DNA of 5,002 bases. Origin: an uncultured Porphyromonadaceae bacterium. Its GTDB lineage: Bacteria > Bacteroidota > Bacteroidia > Bacteroidales > Muribaculaceae. Under the pieces are notes generated by a model. The model was not told where the DNA came from, did no database searches, and saw only the letters and a list, made by a program, of their open reading frames with translations. Below are positions 1 through 5,002 of the stretch, one piece after another; position 1 is the first letter of the stretch; every line of letters starts with the position of its first letter. The position numbers and the translations under genes are program-made. Location of the stretch: positions 1 to 5,002 of the forward strand of contig CAMVDK010000221.1 in assembly GCA_947166165.1 (NCBI GenBank). The letters run 5' to 3'.

Positions 1-367
1 TTTGGTCGTCGGCAAACATCATGGCTCGCGGCATGGCGCCGGCGGTGACGTCGATGTCGTAGACCGGCGTGCCCTTGCCGCGGAGCGCGGCGTTGTCGGC
101 CTTCACGAGTGTGCCTGGCACATGGAGCGCCACCGGGCTGGTGCCTTTGGCAAAGGGGAGGTCGGTGCCCTCGGCCAGCCACTGCTTGTTCACGCCCAGG
201 TTCACCACGATGCGGTTCAGCAGCGACTCGCTCAGCGGCAGGCGGCCGTTCAGGTACTTCGACAAGTTGCTCGTGTCGATGTCCACCAGGCGCGCGAAGT
301 CGGCTTGCTTGTAGTTGAGTTCTTTCATCAGATATTTGATTCGGGCAATCACGTCTTGGTCGTTCAT
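1..367 (-). CDS. XRE-family HTH regulator with probable S24/LexA-like C-terminal domain (partial, 3' end outside window)
   Basis: The minus strand is open from an ATG at 367 to the window edge, giving 122 residues without a stop. Residues about 5-67 form a Cro/C1-type helix-turn-helix: helix 2 is around YKQADFARLVDI (19-30) and the recognition helix around DTSNLSKYLNG (31-41), followed by the usual tail of the domain ending in a WLAEG motif (63-67). A linker follows, and then GTPVYDIDVTAG (99-110), which resembles the opening of S24 peptidase-like domains in Bacteroidetes repressor-type regulators. The Ala-Gly pair at 109-110 lies where LexA/CI relatives are cleaved, but the catalytic Ser and Lys would lie beyond the edge and cannot be checked. 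It would act as a cytoplasmic DNA-binding repressor, possibly stress- or phage-related. It has its own promoter and is separated from pyrI by a terminator, so it is not part of that operon. The HTH call is firm; the S24 call is moderate. Confidence 0.82.
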   Translation of the reverse strand, partial: MNDQDVIARIKYLMKELNYKQADFARLVDIDTSNLSKYLNGRLPLSESLLNRIVVNLGVNKQWLAEGTDLPFAKGTSPVALHVPGTLVKADNAALRGKGTPVYDIDVTAGAMPRAMMFADDQ

Positions 368-418
368 GGGTGTGTTCTTTAATTCGGTTAATTGTTCGGT
401 TTCTTTCGTTTGAGTCTG

Positions 419-450
419 CAAAGTTACCTTGTTTTGCGGTAATCTGCAAA
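419..450 (-). promoter_or_regulatory. Bacteroidetes-type promoter for the HTH regulator
   Basis: Read on the minus strand, TTTG (450-447) is followed after 20 bases by TAACTTTG (426-419). This matches the Bacteroidetes primary sigma factor pattern TTTG / TAnnTTTG with normal spacing. Transcription would start near 410, leaving a leader of about 40 bases before the ATG at 367. The leader is A-rich (AATTAAAGAACACCC just before the ATG) and has no Shine-Dalgarno sequence, as is usual in this phylum. Start-site position is inferred. Confidence 0.65.
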
Positions 451-459
451 TTTTCGGAC

Positions 460-500
460 AAAAAAAGCCCCTTTGCGCAACAAATGTTTTGCAAAGGGGC
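460..500 (-). terminator. Rho-independent terminator of pyrBI
   Basis: On the minus strand a perfect 10-bp stem, GCCCCTTTGC (500-491) with GCAAAGGGGC (476-467), encloses a 14-base loop and is followed at once by seven T residues (466-460). The stem begins 20 bases after the pyrI stop codon. On the plus strand the stem is not followed by a T-run, so it should work in one direction only. It separates pyrI transcription from the regulator promoter immediately downstream. Confidence 0.9.
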
Positions 501-520
501 CGATGTGGCTTGCCCGCGGG

Positions 521-976
521 TCACTTGAGGGTGATTTCGTTGTGGTCCACCTTGCGCTCGCAGTAGTGGCACCGGAGCACAAGCGGGTCGCGGTGCACGA
601 CGTGGAAGCGGGTCGACATGGGCTCGTTGTTGCTGATGCACTTGGGGTTGTTGCAGCGCACGATGTCGTGCAGCTCGTCGGGGAGCGTCACCTCGTGCTT
701 GTCGACCACCTCATAGTCGCTGATGATGTTGATCACGGCGCGCGGAGCGATCACCGCTATGCGGTTGAGCACCTCTTTGGGCAGCTCGACGTCGGCAATC
801 TTGATGATGCCTTTCTTGCCCAGGCGCTCGCTGTCGAGGTTGAAGCCGATGGTCACGCTCTTGTCGAGGTGCTCCAGGCCCAGCAGGTCAACCACCTTGA
901 AGAGCGAGGCGCAGGGGATATGGTCGATCACGATGCCGTTCTTCAAAGCGGCCACGGCAAGTTCTTTCTTCTTCAT
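521..976 (-). CDS. pyrI: Aspartate carbamoyltransferase regulatory chain
   Basis: This 151-residue protein is full length for PyrI (about 153 in E. coli). It is the regulatory chain that binds nucleotides and tunes the PyrB catalytic trimers in the first committed step of pyrimidine synthesis. The N-terminal allosteric domain carries IDHIP (17-21), with Asp18-His19 matching the E. coli effector-site Asp19-His20, and Lys59 and Lys93 matching Lys60 and Lys94. The C-terminal zinc domain has all four cysteines (Cys108, Cys113, Cys136, Cys139) in the pattern C-x4-C-x22-C-x2-C. The conserved effector-site residues suggest CTP/ATP control as in enteric bacteria; this is inference. It lies 65 bases downstream of pyrB on the same strand. 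That spacer holds no strong hairpin or promoter, so the two are probably cotranscribed, and the terminator follows 20 bases after its stop. The ATG at 976 is the only start that gives the family N-terminus. Confidence 0.97.
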   Translation of the reverse strand: MKKKELAVAALKNGIVIDHIPCASLFKVVDLLGLEHLDKSVTIGFNLDSERLGKKGIIKIADVELPKEVLNRIAVIAPRAVINIISDYEVVDKHEVTLPDELHDIVRCNNPKCISNNEPMSTRFHVVHRDPLVLRCHYCERKVDHNEITLK

Positions 977-1041
977 GATGCAATGATTGTTTTGGTGTGA
1001 TTAATGAGAGGATGATGGTGCCCGGAAGTGGGGGGCGGTGT

Positions 1042-1959
1042 TCACTTCACGGGAATGCCCAGCGCGCGGCAGATGATGGCCTGCCGGGCATAGAGTCCGT
1101 TGCGCGCCTGCTCGAAGTAGTAGGCCCACGGGGTGTCGTCGACGTCCTGGGCGATTTCGGTGACGCGTGGCAGTGGGTGCAGCACGCGCATGGTGGGCTT
1201 GCCGTCCTTGAGCATGCTGGCCGTGAGCGTGTACAGGTTCTTGACGCGCTCATATTCCATCAAGTCGCTGAAGCGCTCGCGCTGCACGCGGGTCATGTAG
1301 ATGATGTCGCTCTGGTTGATGATGTCGGCGCTGAAGTCGGCCGTCTCGGTGTAGGGGATGCACTGCTCGCGGCAGAACTGCTTGTACTGCTCGGGCATCT
1401 GGAGCACATCGCAGGCCACGAAGTTGAACCTCGGCTTGAAGTGGTGCATGGCCTCGAGCAGCGAGTGCACCGTGCGGCCATACTTCAGGTCGCCCACCAT
1501 GGTGATGGTGAGGTTGTCGAGGCGGCCCTGGGTCTGCTGGATGGGGTAGAGGTCGAGCATGGTCTGCGTGGGGTGCTGGTTGGCGCCGTCGCCGGCGTTG
1601 ATGATGGGCACCTTCGAGATTTCGCTGGCATAACGAGCGGCACCCATCAATGGATGCCGCATCACAATCAGGTCGGCATAGTTGCTCACCATCATGATGG
1701 TGTCCTTGAGCGACTCGCCTTTCGACTGGCTGCTCGTGCTGGCGTCGCTGAAGCCAATCACTCGTCCGCCCAGGCGGTTGACGGCGGTTTCGAAACTCAG
1801 GCGGGTGCGCGTCGACGGCTCGAAGAACAGCGACGCCACCACTTTGCCTTCCAGCAACCGCTGGTTAGGGTTGCGCTCAAACTCCTGTGCGGTGGTGATC
1901 AGGTCCAGAATCTCGCTCTTGCTCAAGTCGGTAATCGAAATCAGATTTCTTGTGTTCAT
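1042..1959 (-). CDS. pyrB: Aspartate carbamoyltransferase catalytic chain
   Basis: This 305-residue protein has the normal length for the catalytic subunit, which joins carbamoyl phosphate and L-aspartate to give N-carbamoyl-aspartate and phosphate in the cytoplasm. The carbamoyl phosphate-binding motif FEPSTRTR is at 46-53. The mobile loop that reaches into the neighbouring active site is SSQSKGES (76-83, with Lys80). Arg101, and His129-Pro130 in a NQHPTQ motif, complete the carbamoyl phosphate pocket. GDLKYGRT (156-163), Arg224 and Gln226 in TRVQRER, and HPLPRV (261-266) form the aspartate side. All expected catalytic residues are present, so it should be active. It is the first gene of a pyrB-pyrI operon, which implies the dodecameric regulated enzyme. 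It is transcribed divergently from the penicillin-binding protein gene. No Shine-Dalgarno sequence precedes the ATG at 1959, and a TAnnTTTG promoter element lies close upstream. Confidence 0.98.
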   Translation of the reverse strand: MNTRNLISITDLSKSEILDLITTAQEFERNPNQRLLEGKVVASLFFEPSTRTRLSFETAVNRLGGRVIGFSDASTSSQSKGESLKDTIMMVSNYADLIVMRHPLMGAARYASEISKVPIINAGDGANQHPTQTMLDLYPIQQTQGRLDNLTITMVGDLKYGRTVHSLLEAMHHFKPRFNFVACDVLQMPEQYKQFCREQCIPYTETADFSADIINQSDIIYMTRVQRERFSDLMEYERVKNLYTLTASMLKDGKPTMRVLHPLPRVTEIAQDVDDTPWAYYFEQARNGLYARQAIICRALGIPVK

Positions 1960-1984
1960 TGCACGTTACTTATCATTGGTTGGG

Positions 1985-1992
1985 CAAAGGTA
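1985..1992 (-). promoter_or_regulatory. Probable -7 element of the pyrBI promoter
   Basis: TACCTTTG on the minus strand (1992-1985) fits the Bacteroidetes -7 consensus TAnnTTTG. No good TTTG lies at the expected -33 distance (around 2012-2016, which reads GCAG); a TTTG occurs only 11 bases upstream, too close. Transcription would start near 1978, giving a leader of only about 20 bases before the pyrB ATG. If this is the real start, there is no room for a leader peptide and attenuator of the enteric pyrBI kind. Confidence 0.5.
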
Positions 1993-2025
1993 GTGAAAAA
2001 CGCCAAACCGCCTGCATCGAAAAGC

Positions 2026-2047
2026 AAAAAATTTCGCGCGGGCGAAA
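2026..2047 (-). other. Terminator-like hairpin upstream of the pyrB promoter
   Basis: On the minus strand, TTTCGC (2047-2042), a four-base loop and GCGAAA (2037-2032) form a 6-bp stem followed by six T residues (2031-2026), the shape of a small intrinsic terminator. Further A/T tracts flank it on both sides. It lies upstream of the proposed pyrB -7 element, with no minus-strand gene before it to terminate. It may block stray antisense transcription from the penicillin-binding protein side, act as part of a longer pyrB leader, or simply be A-tract DNA between two promoters. The stem has only three G-C pairs, so function is uncertain. Confidence 0.35.
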
Positions 2048-2086
2048 AAAAAGCTGAATCATGATGGATTATTGCGCCGAAAGTCG

Positions 2087-2094
2087 TAATTTTG
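2087..2094 (+). promoter_or_regulatory. Probable -7 element for the penicillin-binding protein gene
   Basis: TAATTTTG matches the Bacteroidetes -7 consensus TAnnTTTG. The expected -33 region (about 2063-2068) has no TTTG, so the match is one-sided. Transcription would start near 2101 and give a leader of about 134 bases before the ATG at 2235. I see no strong secondary structure or open reading frame in that leader. It is divergent from the pyrB element about 95 bases away. Confidence 0.45.
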
Positions 2095-2234
2095 CACTTT
2101 CTTCCTGTGTTTTCACTGCCGCGAGGCCTGCACAGAGCGTGCCGGTGCCGCGAGTGTCGGTGTAAACGACAGCCAACTGAACGACAATCAACCAACCGAG
2201 AACCCATCCAACCCGATAACCGAACCCCTCACTC

Positions 2235-4685
2235 ATGAGCAACAAGCATAATCATCGTCGTGCCGCCCGTCTGGCACGCAACTCGCGCATCGTCAAGCGC
2301 ATGTGGTGGACCTTTGCCGCCGTGGTGGGCTTGATTTTCCTGCTGTTCGTGCTCATCTACAATGGCGTGATAGGCTATATGCCGGCCATCGAGCAGCTCA
2401 AGAACCCCACCGACAAGTTCGCCTCGACCATCTACGCCGCCGGCGGCGAGGAGATGGGCCGCTACTACCGCAGCAAGGGCAACCGCGTGTATGTGGACTT
2501 CGACCAGCTGTCGAAGCACCTGAGCGACGCCCTGGTGGCCACCGAGGACGCCCGCTTCAACGAGCACTCCGGCATCGACGTCAAGGCACTGGGCCGCGCC
2601 GTGATCAAGCGCGTCATCATGGGCCAGAAGAGCGCCGGCGGAGGCAGCACCATCACACAGCAGCTCGCCAAGCAGCTCTACTCGCCCGAGTCGAGCAACA
2701 TCTTCGAGCGCGCGCTGCAGAAGCCCATCGAGTGGGTCATCGCCGTCAAGCTGGAGCGATACTACACCAAGGACGAAATCATCAAGATGTATTTCAACCA
2801 GTTCGACTTCCTGAACAACGCCGTGGGCATCAAGACGGCGGCCTTCGTCTACTTCGGCAAGGACCCGTCGCAGCTCAACCTGCAGGAGTCGGCCACGCTG
2901 GTGGGCATGTGCAAGAACCCGTCGTACTACAACCCGCTGCGCCACAGCGAGCGCACCCGCGAGCGCCGCAACGTGGTGCTCGACCAGATGATGAAAGCCG
3001 GCTTCCTGAGCCAGGCCGAGGCCGAGGCCACCAAGCAGCTGCCGCTCGTGCTCAACTACCACCGCGTGGACCACAACGACGGCCTGGCACCCTACTTCCG
3101 CGAGGAGCTGCGCCGAGTGATGATGGCCAAGAAACCCGAAGAGAAAGACTACCCCAAGTGGAACCGGCAGGCCTACGTCGACGACTCGGCCGCCTGGGTG
3201 CGCAACCCCCTGTTCGGCTGGTGCAACAAGAACACCAAGCCCGACGGCTCGCACTACGACATCTACAGCGACGGCCTGAAAATTTACACCACCATCGACG
3301 AGCACATGCAGACCTATGCCGAGCAGGCCGTGCGCGAGCACATGAGCAAGACGCTGCAGCCCTACTTCCTGCGCGAGCGCGGCGGCACCAAGAACCCCTA
3401 CACCAACAACCGCGCCGAACTCTCGGCCGCCGGCAAGCAGGCGCTCATCGACAGGGCCATCAAGCACACCGAGCGCTACCGCGTGCTCAAAAAGCAAGGC
3501 AAGAGCGAGGCCGAAATCATGAGCAACTTCCGCACGCCCATCACCATGCGCCTGTTCAGCTACGACGGCGACTACGAGGCCACCATGTCGCCCTACGACT
3601 CGCTGCTCTACACCAAGTCGTTCCTGCGCTGCTCCATGATGTCGATGGACCCCGTCACCGGCTATGTGAAGGCCTATGTGGGCGGCCCCGACTTCCGATT
3701 CTTTAAATACGACATGGTGTCGACCGGCCGCCGGCAGATTGGCTCCACGGTCAAGCCGTTTGTCTACTCCAAGGCGGTGAACGACTTCGGGCTCACGCCG
3801 TGCACCGTGCGCCCGGGCGGCGCGCCCAACATCCGCTGGTATGGCGAAGTGTGGAATCCGCGAGGCGGGGGCGGCAGCATGTCGCTCAAGTCGGCCCTCA
3901 CCGCTTCGGTCAACACCATCTCGGCCGGATTCATGAAGGGCACCTCGCCCAACTGGATCGAGCAGCAGGGCTACGAGGTGTATCCCCCCAGCGAACTGGC
4001 CAACTGGATGCACAGCTTCGGCATCACGAGCCATCTGGAACCCGTGCCGGCACTGAGCCTGGGAGTGAGCGAAATCACGCTGCGCGAGATGGTGGCCGCC
4101 TACTCGGCATTCGCCAACGGCGGCATGCGCGTCGAGCCAGTCTACGTGACCCGCATCTGCGACAACATGGGCAACATCCTGGCCGAGTTCACCGGACAGC
4201 AGACCGAAATCATGAGCGAAGACACCTATTACAAGATGCTCGACATGCTCTTGAACGTGGTGAACGCCGGCACGGGCCGACGGCTGCGCTCGCAATACAA
4301 CATCACCGCCGAGATGGGCGGCAAGACCGGCACCACCAACTTCAACAGCGACGGATGGTTCATGGGCTTCACGCCCGAACTGGTCACCGGTGTGTGGGTC
4401 GGCGGCGAGGAGCGCTTCATCCACTTCGTGAGCACCGCCATGGGACAAGGCGCCGAGGCCGCTCTGCCCATCCTGGCTCTGTATATGCAGAAACTCTACA
4501 AAGACTCCTCCCTGCCCTACTCGCAGTCGACCAAATTCCAGTTCCCCAAGGACTTCAACGCCTGCAACGACGAACTGGGCCACGTGGGTGGCGGCGGCGG
4601 TGGCCGTCGCAGCGGCGGTGGAGGCGGCAATGGCGGTGGCGGTGGAGGCACCGGCGAGGCCATCATGGAAGGCGCTTTCGACTGA
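2235..4685 (+). CDS. mrcA: Bifunctional class A penicillin-binding protein (glycosyltransferase/transpeptidase, PBP1A type)
   Basis: This 816-residue inner-membrane enzyme polymerises lipid II into glycan strands and cross-links the peptides in the periplasm. A basic cytoplasmic N-terminus (1-22) precedes one membrane segment (about 24-42). The GT51 domain shows its five motifs: EDARFNEHSG (104-113, catalytic Glu104), GGSTITQQLAKQLY (136-149), QKPIE (162-166, second Glu166), KDEIIKMYFN (179-188) and RERRNVVL (242-249). The transpeptidase domain begins around LKIYTTIDEHMQ (348-359) and has STVK (504-507, nucleophile Ser504), SVN (558-560) and KTGT (697-700). A long insert (about 370-460) sits between the domain's first strand and the SMDPVTGYVKAYVGG segment; such inserts occur in Bacteroidetes homologues. 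The protein ends in a glycine-rich tail (785-807). All catalytic residues are present, so it should be active. The symbol mrcA is by family resemblance; assignment to PBP1A rather than another class A enzyme is likely but not proven. Confidence 0.96.
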   Translation: MSNKHNHRRAARLARNSRIVKRMWWTFAAVVGLIFLLFVLIYNGVIGYMPAIEQLKNPTDKFASTIYAAGGEEMGRYYRSKGNRVYVDFDQLSKHLSDALVATEDARFNEHSGIDVKALGRAVIKRVIMGQKSAGGGSTITQQLAKQLYSPESSNIFERALQKPIEWVIAVKLERYYTKDEIIKMYFNQFDFLNNAVGIKTAAFVYFGKDPSQLNLQESATLVGMCKNPSYYNPLRHSERTRERRNVVLDQMMKAGFLSQAEAEATKQLPLVLNYHRVDHNDGLAPYFREELRRVMMAKKPEEKDYPKWNRQAYVDDSAAWVRNPLFGWCNKNTKPDGSHYDIYSDGLKIYTTIDEHMQTYAEQAVREHMSKTLQPYFLRERGGTKNPYTNNRAELSAAGKQALIDRAIKHTERYRVLKKQGKSEAEIMSNFRTPITMRLFSYDGDYEATMSPYDSLLYTKSFLRCSMMSMDPVTGYVKAYVGGPDFRFFKYDMVSTGRRQIGSTVKPFVYSKAVNDFGLTPCTVRPGGAPNIRWYGEVWNPRGGGGSMSLKSALTASVNTISAGFMKGTSPNWIEQQGYEVYPPSELANWMHSFGITSHLEPVPALSLGVSEITLREMVAAYSAFANGGMRVEPVYVTRICDNMGNILAEFTGQQTEIMSEDTYYKMLDMLLNVVNAGTGRRLRSQYNITAEMGGKTGTTNFNSDGWFMGFTPELVTGVWVGGEERFIHFVSTAMGQGAEAALPILALYMQKLYKDSSLPYSQSTKFQFPKDFNACNDELGHVGGGGGGRRSGGGGGNGGGGGGTGEAIMEGAFD
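4587..4655 (+). repeat. GGC/GGT-rich low-complexity tract coding for a polyglycine tail
   Basis: This stretch at the 3' end of the penicillin-binding protein gene is made mostly of glycine codons. It encodes three runs of five to six glycines separated by Arg-Arg-Ser and by Asn, then Thr-Gly (residues 785-807). A short acidic end with EAIMEGAFD follows. It lies after the last conserved transpeptidase segment, so it should be a flexible periplasmic extension. Repeats of this kind can vary in length by replication slippage in multiples of three bases without breaking the frame. Confidence 0.85.
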
Positions 4686-4754
4686 GCACCAGCGCCCGAG
4701 CCACACGGCCGGAGCCACACACTATCTTCATCTCGACTCTTTTTTTGACTGACA

Positions 4755-5002
4755 ATGAAAAGGACAATAATCATTTTAGCTGCCTTGTGGATCACAGCCG
4801 CCGCATGGGCTGCCAGCGTGCCGGGCGACGTGACGGCCGACGGCTTCGTCGACATCGACGACGTGAACGCCGTGGTCAACGTGATTCTGGGCAAGACCTC
4901 CGACCCCGCCACGCGGGCGGCCAGCGATGTGACTGCCGACGGCACCGTCGACATCGACGACATGAACCTGCTCATCAACGTGATGCTCGGCAAGGCCGTC
5001 AT
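4755..5002 (+). CDS. Secreted protein with N-terminal tandem dockerin-type repeats (partial, 3' end outside window)
   Basis: The ATG at 4755 opens a frame that runs to the window edge (82 residues). Residues 1-19 are a signal peptide: Lys-Arg, a hydrophobic core (TIIILAALWITAAA) and an AWA-A type cleavage site. Two calcium-binding dockerin-like repeats follow at once. Repeat 1 (25-47) has Asp25, Thr27, Asp29, Asp33 and Asp36; repeat 2 (58-80) has Asp58, Thr60, Asp62, Asp66 and Asp69. Each ends in an N-V-x-L-G-K helix. The mature protein is exported; Bacteroidetes secreted proteins often carry such repeats, where their partner is usually unknown. The 69-base gap after the penicillin-binding protein gene has a directly repeated GAGCCACAC (4698-4706, 4712-4720) and a T7 run (4740-4746) but no clear hairpin, so readthrough from upstream is possible. 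No Shine-Dalgarno sequence is seen. What lies beyond residue 82 is unknown. Confidence 0.85.
   Translation, partial: MKRTIIILAALWITAAAWAASVPGDVTADGFVDIDDVNAVVNVILGKTSDPATRAASDVTADGTVDIDDMNLLINVMLGKAV
4827..4994 (+). repeat. Two direct repeats encoding dockerin-type calcium-binding units
   Basis: Two 69-base units (4827-4895 and 4926-4994) start 99 bases apart and are clearly similar at the DNA level. The best-preserved core is GTCGACATCGACGAC, identical in both copies, encoding Val-Asp-Ile-Asp-Asp. Differences are mostly silent or conservative, pointing to an internal duplication. Two such units make up one complete dockerin domain in the classical family. Confidence 0.8.

Noticed and set aside
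2..382. A 126-codon plus-strand open frame opposite the HTH regulator.
   Set aside because: It is the codon-aligned complement of a gene with a clear HTH domain and its own promoter; its product is low-complexity.
473..1000. A 175-codon plus-strand open frame opposite pyrI.
   Set aside because: It is codon-aligned antisense to pyrI, starts inside the terminator region, and shows no domain.
977..1041. A possible small gene or regulatory hairpin in the pyrB-pyrI spacer.
   Set aside because: Only a 4-bp GCCC/GGGC pairing is visible and no open frame starts there; it looks like a plain intercistronic spacer.
997..2064. A 355-codon plus-strand open frame opposite pyrB.
   Set aside because: It is also codon-aligned with the sense gene and has the same Val/His/Ala-rich shadow composition; pyrB is unambiguous.
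2303..3706. A 467-codon plus-strand frame overlapping the penicillin-binding protein gene.
   Set aside because: It is an Arg/His/Gln-rich out-of-frame reading of GC-rich sequence, without motifs.
2229..4718. An 829-codon open frame on the minus strand spanning the whole penicillin-binding protein gene.
   Set aside because: Its codons are in exact register with the sense codons, so a stop would need TTA, CTA or TCA in the sense gene, and GC-rich codon use avoids these. The product is low-complexity (rich in Val, Ala, His, Gly, Leu) with no recognisable domain, whereas the sense frame has every family motif.
4723..4746. A possible promoter (TATCTTCA) or terminator (T7 run) before the dockerin gene.
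   Set aside because: The -7 match is poor with no -33 partner, and the T-run has no hairpin before it.
4517..5002. A minus-strand open frame of 161 codons over the glycine tail and dockerin gene.
   Set aside because: Its proline-run region is simply the complement of the glycine codons, and the rest is the complement of the dockerin repeats.

Overview
The window looks like chromosomal DNA from a GC-rich member of the Bacteroidales, with Muribaculaceae or Prevotellaceae the best guess. The pointers are promoter elements of the Bacteroidetes type (TAnnTTTG at -7, with TTTG at -33 in one case), start codons without Shine-Dalgarno sequences, a pyrB-pyrI pair typical of the phylum, a class A penicillin-binding protein of Bacteroidetes architecture, and dockerin-like repeats in a secreted protein. 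The family placement is inference; no marker gene is present.

Layout. On the minus strand, reading leftwards from about 1990: pyrB (1042-1959) and pyrI (521-976) form an operon for the catalytic and regulatory chains of aspartate carbamoyltransferase, closed by a strong intrinsic terminator (460-500). Beyond it, also on the minus strand but with its own promoter (419-450), lies the N-terminal part of an XRE-type helix-turn-helix regulator with the start of a probable S24/LexA-like domain, cut by the left edge. On the plus strand, a 275-bp divergent intergenic region (1960-2234) carries back-to-back -7 elements, A-tracts and a terminator-like hairpin. It leads into a complete 816-residue bifunctional peptidoglycan synthase (2235-4685) with an unusual glycine-rich C-terminal tail. 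After a 69-bp gap comes the start of a secreted protein with two dockerin-type calcium-binding repeats directly behind its signal peptide (4755 to the right edge).

Function. The pyrBI pair makes the committed pyrimidine precursor carbamoyl-aspartate. The penicillin-binding protein polymerises and cross-links peptidoglycan. The regulator and the dockerin protein are partial, and their targets or partners cannot be read from this window. Most of the window is ordinary housekeeping sequence. I did not find a clear new system; the points most worth a second look are the glycine-rich tail, the N-terminal dockerin pair, the S24-like regulator and the pyrB leader region.
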